Position numbers and translations under genes: made by a program
The notes under the pieces: generated by a model
Seen by the model: only the letters and a program-made list of their open reading frames with translations
What the model was told of the DNA's origin: nothing
The model's database searches: none
Shown here: positions 17,062-24,667 of the stretch, one piece after another
Numbering within the stretch: position 1 is the first letter of the stretch
How the letters are laid out: the number at the start of each line of letters is the position of its first letter
Assembly (NCBI RefSeq): GCF_003047265.1
Contig: NZ_PZYY01000002.1
Span: 124,001-188,000, forward strand
Reading direction: 5' to 3'
Origin: Nocardioides terrigena
GTDB taxonomy: Bacteria > Actinomycetota > Actinomycetes > Propionibacteriales > Nocardioidaceae
Length of the DNA stretch: 64,000 nt

Positions 17062-17102
17062 CCGGGAGCCGCACGTCCCCCACGGGGGAGTGCGGCTCCC
17101 GG
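17062..17102 (+). terminator. Hairpin terminator after the secreted Ig/PKD-like gene
   Basis: 13-bp stem CCGGGAGCCGCAC / GTGCGGCTCCCGG with a 15-base loop that can itself pair (CCCCC/GGGGG). It starts 15 bases after the stop. Confidence 0.7.
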
Positions 17103-17250
17103 CCGTGGTCAGGTCGGCGGTGACCACACCCGGCGACCACCCGATTTTCGGGGGGTCACCCACCCCACGTGCGGCTGACCTGCCCACACGACCGACTCGC
17201 AGACTGGAGCTGCCACTCGGGGGTGCCGGACATCGACGAGTGGGGGAACC

Positions 17251-18147
17251 ATGTGGAGGATCGAGCTCTTCGGAGTGACGACGGTGACGACGGGGGACGG
17301 GATCGTCTCGACCACGGACCTGGGCGGGGACAAGCCCAGGCAGATCATGGAGATCCTGGCCCTGTCGGCCGGGGTCCCCGTGCCGAAGGACCACCTGGCC
17401 GAGCTGCTCTGGGACGGTCACCCGCCGCCGTCCTACCTGGGCACGCTGGAGAGCTACGTCTGCGTCCTGCGGCGCACCCTCGGGCTGGGCCGCGGGCGGG
17501 GGGCAACGCTGCGGACGGTCATGCGCGGCTACCTCCTCGATCCCGCGGAGGTGAGCGTCGACCTCCTCGAGTTCCGCCGGCTCCTCCGGCACTCGACCGT
17601 GGGTGCCGACCCGCGAGCGGCGCTGGCGCGCCTCGAGGAGGCCCTCACGCTCGTGCGGGCGGAGCTGCTCGTCGGGGACGCGTACGCCGCATGGGCGGTC
17701 ACGGAGCGGGAGACGTTCCGCCGCGAGCTGGTCGAGGCGGCGACCCTGGCGGCGACCCACGCGACCACGCTGGGTGAGGACGAGGACGCCATCAGGCTCG
17801 CCCACCGGGCAATCGCCGCGGATGCGCTCAGCGAGGACGCCTGGTGCCTCCTCATGGGTGCGCTGTGGCGCACCGGCCGGACCACCGAGGCCCTGCGCGC
17901 CTACCTCGCGCTCAAGGGACACCTCTCCACCGAGCTCGGCGTCGATCCCTCCGCGGGCACCCAGGACCTCTACCTGCGGATCCTGCGGTCCGAGGGCGTC
18001 GACCACCGCCAGGGCGCGCACGACGCGTGCGAGGAGGTGCGGGTGCTGGTGCACCTGCTCCGCCAGGCCGTGGCCTCCGTCCGCGGCGCCGACGCACTGG
18101 GACCCGACCACGCGCTGGTCCGCGCGGTCGCGGACCTGGTCGCCTGA
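17251..18147 (+). CDS. BTAD/SARP-family transcriptional regulator, paralog 2
   Basis: 298 residues, same architecture as the protein at 9473: winged helix 1-95 (DKPRQIMEILALS, KDHLAELLWDGHPPPSYLGT, LESYVCVLRRTLG) and BTAD about 100-245 (AIAADALSEDAWCLLMGALWRTGRTTEALRAYLALKGHLSTELG). The two regulators share the same C-terminal ending pattern (EEVRVLL/VHLLRQAVA). CAGACT at 17200-17205 could be the -10 with a 45-base leader; an inverted repeat GGTGACC/GGTCACC (17119-17125, 17154-17160) lies upstream. Candidate activator of the five box promoters; which paralog binds is unknown. Confidence 0.9.
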   Translation: MWRIELFGVTTVTTGDGIVSTTDLGGDKPRQIMEILALSAGVPVPKDHLAELLWDGHPPPSYLGTLESYVCVLRRTLGLGRGRGATLRTVMRGYLLDPAEVSVDLLEFRRLLRHSTVGADPRAALARLEEALTLVRAELLVGDAYAAWAVTERETFRRELVEAATLAATHATTLGEDEDAIRLAHRAIAADALSEDAWCLLMGALWRTGRTTEALRAYLALKGHLSTELGVDPSAGTQDLYLRILRSEGVDHRQGAHDACEEVRVLVHLLRQAVASVRGADALGPDHALVRAVADLVA

Positions 18148-18258
18148 GCCGCGCCCGAGTCGCTCCGGGGTCGGCCTGCCCCGCGCGCGTGTCCCTCAGG
18201 TGAGGGATGACAGTCCCGGTGGGCCTGAGGAGACTCGAAGGGCACGGGAGGTGTCTGG

Positions 18259-18945
18259 ATGGTCGGCGACGCGCAGGCAGCATCCGACGCACGCCCGCGG
18301 GTCAGCGTGCTGGTCGTCGACGACCACCGGACCTTCACCGACCTCGTCCGGCTGGCGCTCGACGCCGAGCCGGACTTCGAGTGCGTCGGTGCGGCGCACA
18401 CGGTGGCCGTCGCGCGGGTCCTGGCCGCCCGGCACCGACCCGACGTGGTGCTCATGGACGTCAACCTCAAGTCCGAGGACGGCCTCGACCTCACGGCGGA
18501 GCTGGTGGCCACCAGGCCGGAGCTGCGCGTGGTCGTCCTGACGGCGCACGGCGACAAGCGGGTGATGAAGCGCGCGGCGGTCGCCGGTGCGTGTGCCCTC
18601 CTGCCCAAGGACGGGTCGCTGCCCGAGCTGCTGGAGAGCCTCCGCGGGGCACGTGCCGGTGAGTTCCGGGTCCATCCCGCCCTGCTCCACCACCTCGTGG
18701 TCGAGGACCCCGACCCGGTGCCGATGGCCGGCACGGGACCGTCCCTCACCCCCCGCGAGCGGCGTGTCCTCGAGCTGCTGGCCCAGGGCCGCGACGTCCG
18801 CGGCATCGCGCGCGAGCTGGCGATCTCGGTGCACACCTGCCGCGGCTACGTGAAGGCACTGCTGTCCAAGCTCGGCGCCCATTCCCAGCTCGAGGCGGTC
18901 GCCGCGGCACGCGCGCAGGGGCTGCTCGATGACCTCCGACGATGA
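18259..18945 (+). CDS. NarL/LuxR-type response regulator
   Basis: 228 residues. Receiver domain 14-130 with acidic pair DD at 21-22, phospho-acceptor Asp 67 in VVLMDVNL, conserved Thr in VVLTAHG and Lys in LLPKDGS. LuxR-type HTH at about 163-225 (LTPRERRVLELLAQGRDVRGIARELAISVHT, YVKALLSKLGAHSQLEA, given in two blocks). The 3' end overlaps the histidine kinase start by 17 bases, so they are cotranscribed. ATG 18259 is preceded by GGGAGG. A palindrome CCCTCAGGTGAGGG (18193-18206) lies upstream and may be an operator. Confidence 0.93.
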   Translation: MVGDAQAASDARPRVSVLVVDDHRTFTDLVRLALDAEPDFECVGAAHTVAVARVLAARHRPDVVLMDVNLKSEDGLDLTAELVATRPELRVVVLTAHGDKRVMKRAAVAGACALLPKDGSLPELLESLRGARAGEFRVHPALLHHLVVEDPDPVPMAGTGPSLTPRERRVLELLAQGRDVRGIARELAISVHTCRGYVKALLSKLGAHSQLEAVAAARAQGLLDDLRR

Positions 18946-20308
18946 CCCTCGCACGCCCGACTCCCCGCCGATCGTGCGCTCAGCGGCCCGCTCGGCGGTA
19001 GTCCGGTTCACCCTCTACAGCCTAGTGGCCCTCGTCGTCCTGACCGCCGGCACGATCCTGGTCGCGGACCGGATCGCCCGGCACCAGGCGCTCGAGTACG
19101 CCAGCGCGCAGGGGGCAGGCGTCGCCCACCGGCTGGCCGCTCCGCTCGTCGACGCCGACGTACGCCGCGACCCCGCCTCGGCCGGCGGGGACCTGGAGCT
19201 CGTGATGGGCAACCGGCTGGCGGACGGAAGCCTGCGCCACGTCAAGCTGTGGGACGACGACGGCAGGATCATCTGGGCCGACGACGAGGACCTCATCGGG
19301 CAGCGCTTCGAGCTCGAGGAGGACGTGGCCGTGCTGTTCGGGACGACGGAGGTCACCGCGGAGGTGTCCGACCTGTCCCGGGAGGAGAACGTCGCGGAGC
19401 GGGACGAGGGCGAGCTCCTGGAGGTGTACGCCGGGGTCTTCGACGCCGATGGCGCCCCGCTGGTCTTCGAGGCCTATCTCCCGGTCGACCGGATGGAGGA
19501 CGACGCCCGCACGATCGTGATCGCGTTCGTCCCGCTCGTCGTCGGCGCGCTCGTCCTGTTCCTCGCGGTCGTGCTGCCCCTGGCCGTCTCCCTGACACGA
19601 CGGGTGGAGCGGGCCCAGGCCGAGCAGTCCAGGATGATGCGGCACGCGCTGTTCGCCTCGGACCTCGAGCGCCGACGGATCGCCGCCGACCTCCACGACG
19701 GCGTCATCCAGGACCTGGCCGGGCTGGGGTACGTCCTCCCGACCGTGACCAGGGAGCTCGGCACGGAGAGCGACATGGACGGGCCGAGGTCGGTGCTGGA
19801 GCGGGCGACGAGCATCATCCGGCACGACACGGCCATGCTCCGCTCGCTGATGACCGATCTCTACCCGCCCGACCTCGAGGGCGACGGGCTCCAGGGGGCC
19901 CTCGAGGGGCTCGTGCAGTCCGGTGCGCTCGACGGTGGCTTCACCGCCGAGGTCGACTTCCGCCCCGAGGTGACCATCTCCCCGGAGGCCGCCCGCCTCG
20001 TCTACCGCATCACCCGGGAGGCGCTGCGCAACGTCGTCAAGCACGCCGAGGCACGCCGGGTCCGGGTCGAGGTCGCGGGCAGCGACGGTCGGGTGCTGGT
20101 GCGTGTGCAGGACGACGGCCGCGGCGCCGGCGAGGATCCGGTCGGCCCCGAGGGCCACCTCGGGCTACGGCTGCTCAGCGACACCCTCAGCGACTTCGGG
20201 GGAAGGCTCGAGGTGGGGGGAGCGCCCGGCGGCGGCACGACCGTGGTGGCGAACTTCCCCGCGGACCTGGTGCCGGCCTACCCGAGCAATCTCCAAGGTC
20301 TGCCGTGA
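18929..20308 (+). CDS. NarX-type sensor histidine kinase
   Basis: 459-residue membrane sensor kinase. A first membrane segment lies near 24-46, then an extracellular sensor of about 140 residues rich in Asp/Glu, then a second segment (TIVIAFVPLVVGALVLFLAV, about 192-212). The HisKA_3 dimerisation region has ERRRIAADLHDGVIQD with the phospho-acceptor His at 256. The HATPase domain has NVVKHAEARRVRV (N box) and a Gly-rich end. The acidic sensor domain could bind a cation such as copper, but no His/Met cluster proves it. It overlaps the upstream response regulator, and a receiver-only protein follows 3 bases later. Confidence 0.92.
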   Translation: MTSDDDPRTPDSPPIVRSAARSAVVRFTLYSLVALVVLTAGTILVADRIARHQALEYASAQGAGVAHRLAAPLVDADVRRDPASAGGDLELVMGNRLADGSLRHVKLWDDDGRIIWADDEDLIGQRFELEEDVAVLFGTTEVTAEVSDLSREENVAERDEGELLEVYAGVFDADGAPLVFEAYLPVDRMEDDARTIVIAFVPLVVGALVLFLAVVLPLAVSLTRRVERAQAEQSRMMRHALFASDLERRRIAADLHDGVIQDLAGLGYVLPTVTRELGTESDMDGPRSVLERATSIIRHDTAMLRSLMTDLYPPDLEGDGLQGALEGLVQSGALDGGFTAEVDFRPEVTISPEAARLVYRITREALRNVVKHAEARRVRVEVAGSDGRVLVRVQDDGRGAGEDPVGPEGHLGLRLLSDTLSDFGGRLEVGGAPGGGTTVVANFPADLVPAYPSNLQGLP

Positions 20309-20311
20309 AGC

Positions 20312-20761
20312 ATGGCTCTCACGGGCTACACAGTGCGAGAGGAGAGAGCCATCCTCACCACCGTCATGCTCGTCGAGGACAACCAGCTGATGCGCGAGCT
20401 GCTCGCGTACGTCGTCGACCAGGAGCCCGGGCTGGAGCTCGTCGCCGTCGCCGAGGACGGTGACGCGGCGGTGGAGCTCGGCATGCTCACCCGACCGCAG
20501 GTGGTGGTCATGGACGTCAACATCCCCGGCCGAGACGGCGTCGAGGCCACCCGCGCGCTCTGCCGCGGGCTGCCCGATGTGCGGGTGCTCATCCTGAGCG
20601 TCTCCTGCAGCCGCCGGCTCGTCCGCCTGGCCCTCGCCGCGGGCGCCTGCGGCTACCTGGTCAAGGACGGATCGCACCACCAGCTCGTCGACGCCATCCG
20701 CTCCGCAGCGGCGGGCGGCAGTCCACTCGCCCCCCTGGTCCGCAGGCTGGTCGGGGAATGA
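20312..20761 (+). CDS. Receiver-only response regulator
   Basis: 149 residues at most, a complete receiver domain (VMLVEDNQLMRELL, phospho-acceptor Asp in VVVMDVNIPGRDG, LSVS and YLVKDGS) with no DNA-binding domain; it ends at RRLVGE right after the receiver. It may be a phosphate sink or protein-interaction output for the kinase, which lies 3 bases upstream. Start uncertain: ATG 20312 has no good ribosome site; ATG 20366 is late; a clear GAGGAGAG at 20337-20344 lies 6 bases before ATC 20351, where ILTTVMLVEDN would be a natural beginning, so a rare ATC start is possible. Confidence 0.85.
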   Translation: MALTGYTVREERAILTTVMLVEDNQLMRELLAYVVDQEPGLELVAVAEDGDAAVELGMLTRPQVVVMDVNIPGRDGVEATRALCRGLPDVRVLILSVSCSRRLVRLALAAGACGYLVKDGSHHQLVDAIRSAAAGGSPLAPLVRRLVGE

Positions 20762-20777
20762 CGGCGACCAGGAGTCC

Positions 20778-20808
20778 CAAGGTTCGCCCAAGGTCGGCGG
20801 GTCAGGGT
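20778..20808 (+). promoter_or_regulatory. Copper-module activator box and promoter, site D (CopC-like gene)
   Basis: CAAGGTT at 20778-20784 and CAAGGTC at 20789-20795, 11 bases apart, then 7 bases and CAGGGT at 20803-20808 as -10. ATG 20815 follows after six bases, so the mRNA is leaderless. The box overlaps the end of the preceding receiver gene only upstream of 20762. Confidence 0.75.
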
Positions 20809-20814
20809 GGGGTC

Positions 20815-21432
20815 ATGCAGGACACGAGGGACGCCGCCGCCGGGCGGACGGCGGTCCTGCTCGCTGTCCTGCTGGCCGTCCTCGTGCTCGGCGCGCGGCC
20901 CGCCCCGGCCGGCGCCCACACCGATCTGGTCAGCAGCATCCCCGCGCAGGGCGAGCGGGTGTCCCAGGGCCTCGACCGCGTCGAGCTCGTCTTCGCCGAG
21001 GACCTGCTCGCCGCCGGGGCGGCCATCGCCGTGCGCGGACCCGCGGGCGAGGAGGTGGCCGTGGGTGCGACCGGCACGTCCGGGAGCACCGCCGCCGCCC
21101 GGCTGACCCTGTCGGCACCCGGGAACCACACCCTGACCTACCGCGTCGTGGGCGGGGACGGCCACGTCATCTCGGGCAGCCTCGGTTTCACCGTGGTCGC
21201 GGGCGCCACCCCCGGCCGTGTCGCGACCTCGGTGTCTCGGGAAGCCCTCCCTGGCGCGTCGGCCGAGGCCGACGCGCCAGGGTCGGTGATGTGGCTGCTG
21301 CTGGTGGCAGTGCTCCTGGTGGCGGTCGCACTGCACCGGGTGGCGGTGCTCACCCGAGGGAAGGCTCGTGCGGCGACGTCCTCGTCCGGCCCACGAGACG
21401 AGCCCGGGACGGGAGCCCCCCGGGCTGGTTAG
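20815..21432 (+). CDS. CopC-domain copper resistance protein, membrane-anchored
   Basis: 205 residues. Signal peptide 1-33 (ends PAGA), so the mature protein begins AHTDLVSSIPAQGERV; the N-terminal His (35) is the usual first copper ligand of CopC. The second conserved His is in GGDGHVISGSLGFTV (117). A C-terminal membrane segment VMWLLLVAVLLVAVALHRVAVL (about 154-175) and a short cytoplasmic tail follow. Binds Cu(II) outside the membrane in known family members and would pair with the CopD-CtaG fusion at 12686. Start ATG 20815 chosen because the CAGGGT box lies six bases upstream. Confidence 0.88.
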   Translation: MQDTRDAAAGRTAVLLAVLLAVLVLGARPAPAGAHTDLVSSIPAQGERVSQGLDRVELVFAEDLLAAGAAIAVRGPAGEEVAVGATGTSGSTAAARLTLSAPGNHTLTYRVVGGDGHVISGSLGFTVVAGATPGRVATSVSREALPGASAEADAPGSVMWLLLVAVLLVAVALHRVAVLTRGKARAATSSSGPRDEPGTGAPRAG

Positions 21433-21467
21433 CCTCGCTGCACGACGTGCGCTGAGGGGGAGCCGGG

Positions 21468-23516
21468 ATGGCGCGGAGAACAGCACTGTTGCTCGCGGGG
21501 ATCTTCGTCAGCGCCTCGGTGGCTGCGCCCGCCGCCGCGCTGACGGATCGCTGGGCGGCCTGGGGGCCCCTCGCCGGGTCCTCCAACGCCTATACGACGA
21601 CGATGAACCAGCAGTCGCGGGGGTTCCCGGCGGCGACGGTCGCCAGCGACTCGCGGAGCAACGTCCAGCTCGCCGCGGGTGGCAGCGTCTTCCTCGGCCC
21701 GGGCACGCCGCCCGGGGCCAAGTACGGCAGCAGCAGCGGCAACCCCTACCTCGTGCTCCGGCCGCGGGCCGACAACGCGAACGCGCCGTCGACGACGACC
21801 TACACCTTCGCCGCGCCGACCCCGGACACCGGCTGGGCCTTCGTGCTCGGCGACGTCGACTCCGACCAGGTGCGGATCCGAGCGACCGACAGCACCGGCG
21901 ACGCAGTCCCGGCGGCAGAGGTCTCGTCGTGGCTCTCGGGCACCTTCAACTACGCGGGTGGCACGGACAGACCGACCTGGGACGCCACGACGTCGACCGT
22001 GACGGGCAACCCGGGTGCCGTCGACACCGACGGCGCGAGTGCCTGGTTCGAGCCGGACGTGCGCCTGTCCAGCCTGACGCTCATCTTCACCCGCCGGGCC
22101 GGCTTCCCCGTCTACCAGACGTGGTTCGTCAGCCGTGCGCGTCCAGTCGGTGGCGTGGTCACCGGTGTGTCCGCCGGGGGTGCGTGCGACCCGGCGCAGA
22201 CCGTCCTCACGCTGCTCGCGCCGGGCGGAGAGGTGCTCGGGACGACGAGCCCCGCGGGTGACGGCCGCTACAGCTTCGGTGAGGTCGCCACCCAGGGCGA
22301 CTACCGCGTGCTGCTCGACGTCCCTGTGTCGTGCGCCGTGCTCGGTGCTGCCGACGACGTCGTCTCCAACCGTGGCAACGACGACGACCCCGCCTCGCGA
22401 GCCGACTTCGCCGTACGGGAGGTCGTGCCGCAACCGATCAGCGGGACCGTGCGTGACGCTGCCGGCACCCCCGTGCCCCGCGTGGTCGTCACCCTCACCC
22501 GGCCGGCTGGTGGCACGGTCACCACCACGACCGGTCCGGACGGGACCTACCTCTTCGACGCCAACCCCCTCGGCACCGGGTACACCGTGGAGATCGCCGT
22601 CCCGGACGGGTACGCGGCCGGTCCCACGACCGAGATCTCGGGCATCGAGGTCGCCGCGACGCCGGTCGGGGGCCAGGACTTCGTCGTCGTCGGCCTGCCC
22701 TCGGTCGCCGGCACTGTCACGGGCGGCGGGGCAGGTCTCGGCGGCGCACAGGTCGTGCTCACCCCGGTGGGCGGTGGAACTCCGACCGCCACGGCGACCC
22801 TCGGCGACGGCACCTACGAGGTCGAGGACCTCCTGCCGGGCGACTACATCCTGACCGTGGTGGCACCCGACGGCTGGACGGCGCCGCCGGGGCGGGTCGT
22901 CACGGTGCCGCCGTCCGGCCTCTCCGGCCAGGACGTCGCCCTCTCCCGCCCGGGCGCCCTCGGCGGGACGGTCACGTCCGGTGGTTCGCCCGTGGCCGGG
23001 GTCGAGGTGGTCGTCGACGGACCCGACGGCCAGCAAGTCCTGCCCACCGACGGCGAGGGCAGGTACGCGGTCGACGAGCTCGCGCCCGGCACCTGGACCG
23101 TCACCGTCCGTCCGCCGATGGGCACCGTGGTGGACGGTGCCGGGACCCTCACCACCACGACGACGACGGCAGGTGAGTACCGCGGGGGCCTGGACTTCGT
23201 CCTGGCACCCACGAGCACCCCGTCACCGACGACGCCGCCCACCCCCTCGCCGACGACGCCGCCCACCCCCTCGCCGACGACCGAACCGCCCTCGACGGAC
23301 GACCCCGGCGACACGGCCACGACCGACCCCACGTCCACGAGCACGCCGGCAGGCGGGGGCGGCGACGGGACCGGCGCAGACGCGTCCGGGGGAGAGGACC
23401 TGCCCGACACGGGTGCCCCAACGACGTGGCTCGCCGCGCTGGCGTCGGGACTGATCTCGGTCGGGCTCGCGCTGGTCGTGGCCGCACGCAGGCGGACCAC
23501 CGCGCATGGCCGCTGA
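21468..23516 (+). CDS. LPXTG surface protein with CnaB-like repeats
   Basis: 682 residues. Signal peptide 1-24. An N-terminal adhesin-like domain (to about 225) is followed by four or five carboxypeptidase-regulatory/CnaB-like repeats, seen as GTVRDAAGTPVPRVVVTL, GTVTGGGAGLGGAQVVL and GTVTSGGSPVAGVEVVV, each with a DGTY or GEGRY motif. A Thr/Pro/Ser stalk with a DNA-level 24-bp repeat follows (about 585-620). The C-terminus is a sortase signal: LPDTG at 645-649, a hydrophobic segment, then RRR. It should be covalently attached to peptidoglycan; no sortase gene is in the window. ATG 21468 has GGGGGAG upstream. Confidence 0.9.
   Translation: MARRTALLLAGIFVSASVAAPAAALTDRWAAWGPLAGSSNAYTTTMNQQSRGFPAATVASDSRSNVQLAAGGSVFLGPGTPPGAKYGSSSGNPYLVLRPRADNANAPSTTTYTFAAPTPDTGWAFVLGDVDSDQVRIRATDSTGDAVPAAEVSSWLSGTFNYAGGTDRPTWDATTSTVTGNPGAVDTDGASAWFEPDVRLSSLTLIFTRRAGFPVYQTWFVSRARPVGGVVTGVSAGGACDPAQTVLTLLAPGGEVLGTTSPAGDGRYSFGEVATQGDYRVLLDVPVSCAVLGAADDVVSNRGNDDDPASRADFAVREVVPQPISGTVRDAAGTPVPRVVVTLTRPAGGTVTTTTGPDGTYLFDANPLGTGYTVEIAVPDGYAAGPTTEISGIEVAATPVGGQDFVVVGLPSVAGTVTGGGAGLGGAQVVLTPVGGGTPTATATLGDGTYEVEDLLPGDYILTVVAPDGWTAPPGRVVTVPPSGLSGQDVALSRPGALGGTVTSGGSPVAGVEVVVDGPDGQQVLPTDGEGRYAVDELAPGTWTVTVRPPMGTVVDGAGTLTTTTTTAGEYRGGLDFVLAPTSTPSPTTPPTPSPTTPPTPSPTTEPPSTDDPGDTATTDPTSTSTPAGGGGDGTGADASGGEDLPDTGAPTTWLAALASGLISVGLALVVAARRRTTAHGR
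23226..23281 (+). repeat. 24-bp tandem repeat in the surface-protein stalk
   Basis: Two identical 24-base units (23226-23249 and 23250-23273) plus a partial third copy encode repeats of TPPTPSPT. In-frame length changes by slippage would alter stalk length without breaking the gene. Confidence 0.8.
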
Positions 23517-23566
23517 GCCATCGGGTAGGACTGGGGAGACACACCCCGACCACCGCGGAGGCAGCG

Positions 23567-23710
23567 ATGAGCAGCAAGCCGGACGACGTGACCAGTGACC
23601 CGAGCCTCGACGACGGCGAGTCCACCGACTGGTCGGGGGAGGGCGGGAGCACCCCCGACGGTCCCGCGACCGACCCCGAGGCGGACGACCCGGAGGCGGG
23701 GGAGGACTAG
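23567..23710 (+). CDS. Small acidic protein of unknown function
   Basis: 47 residues, MSSKPDDVTSDPSLDD followed by repeated Asp/Glu/Gly/Pro; no Cys, no hydrophobic segment, predicted to be disordered. GGAGG at 23557-23561 is well spaced from ATG 23567, which supports translation. It lies 50 bases after the LPXTG gene and converges on the sigma factor gene. No family recognised. Confidence 0.6.
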   Translation: MSSKPDDVTSDPSLDDGESTDWSGEGGSTPDGPATDPEADDPEAGED

Positions 23711-23724
23711 CTCCTCGTCCCGGC

Positions 23725-24489
23725 TCAGACCGCCGGTGAGAGGCTGCCGGGCCCGTCGTCGCGCGGCGACAGCTCGCCGCGCAGCTGCCGGTTGATGCCC
23801 GACATCAGCCGCGACACCTGGGCCTGGGTCACGCCGACGGCGGCACCGATCTCGTCCTGCGTCGCGTCGTGGAGGTAGCGCAGCTCCAGGATGTGCTGCT
23901 CGCGGGTGCCGAGGCGGCGTACGGCGGGAGCCACGGCCGTGCGCGCCTCGACCTGGCCGAAGCCCGGCTCGTGGTGGACCAGCGAGGCCGCGAGCGGTCG
24001 CTCGGAGTCGTCGGCCACCGCGTCGAGCGAGTCGACCGAGTAGCCGGCATGCGCCGACACGGCCTCCTCGACCCGCTCGGTCGGGACGCCGAGCCGGGCG
24101 GCGATGTCGCTCGGCCGCGGTGAGCGGCCGAGCTCCTGGGTGAGCTCCTCGGCCACTCCGGTGATCCGGGCCTGGAGCTCCTGGACCGAGCGCGGCGGCC
24201 GCACCACCCAGCCCGCGTCGCGGAACCAGCGACGCAGCTCGCCGCGGATGCAGGGCACCACGTAGCCGAGGAAGTCGTTCGCCAGCGTGGCGTCGTAGCG
24301 GCGGACGGCCTTGACGAGCGCCAGGTAGGCGACCTGCCGGAGGTCGTCGGCGTCGATGCCGCGCCGCTCGTAGCGACGGGCCTCCTGGGTCGCCACGACG
24401 AGGTTGAGCCGGATGATCTCGTCCTCGACGTCGCGGCGGGCCTCGTCGCCGTCGTCGAGACGGGAGAGCAGCTCACTGGTCAGTGCCAT
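23725..24489 (-). CDS. RNA polymerase sigma factor, SigB/SigF/SigG family
   Basis: 254 residues. Region 2 holds DDLRQVAYLALVKAVRRYD and FLGYVVPCIRGELRRWFRD; region 3 has LTQELGRSPRPSDIAARLG; region 4 has LGTREQHILELRYLHDATQ and VGVTQAQVSRLMSGINRQL, the HTH for the -35. This is the group 3 family used for stress and sporulation in actinobacteria, usually controlled by an anti-sigma factor, which is not present nearby. ATG 24489 used; no clear Shine-Dalgarno. Neighbours (LuxR regulator, hemerythrin, GAF-ANTAR) fit a stress-response block. Confidence 0.92.
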   Translation of the reverse strand: MALTSELLSRLDDGDEARRDVEDEIIRLNLVVATQEARRYERRGIDADDLRQVAYLALVKAVRRYDATLANDFLGYVVPCIRGELRRWFRDAGWVVRPPRSVQELQARITGVAEELTQELGRSPRPSDIAARLGVPTERVEEAVSAHAGYSVDSLDAVADDSERPLAASLVHHEPGFGQVEARTAVAPAVRRLGTREQHILELRYLHDATQDEIGAAVGVTQAQVSRLMSGINRQLRGELSPRDDGPGSLSPAV

Positions 24490-24667
24490 CCGGCGGGCGC
24501 GGGAGACCCCGCGGTGCCCCCGGATCGGGGAGGTGGGTGACACGTGGTTCCTTCGGGCAGTCGAGCGTGGCACGCTGCTCGACCACGACCCCCAGACAAC
24601 CAGTGCTCCCGCGACCCCACTACCTCCCTTCGGGCATGAGATCTCCGGAGCTGGGTACGGGCCGGGC

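Noticed and set aside
17109..17130. Sequence similar to a copper-module half box (CAGGTCGGCGGTGA) upstream of the second BTAD gene
   Set aside because: The spacing to any CAnnnT box is wrong and a second repeat in 11-bp register is missing.
18193..18206. CCCTCAGGTGAGGG palindrome as a terminator of the second BTAD gene
   Set aside because: A six-bp stem with a two-base loop is too weak; it is kept only as a possible operator note.
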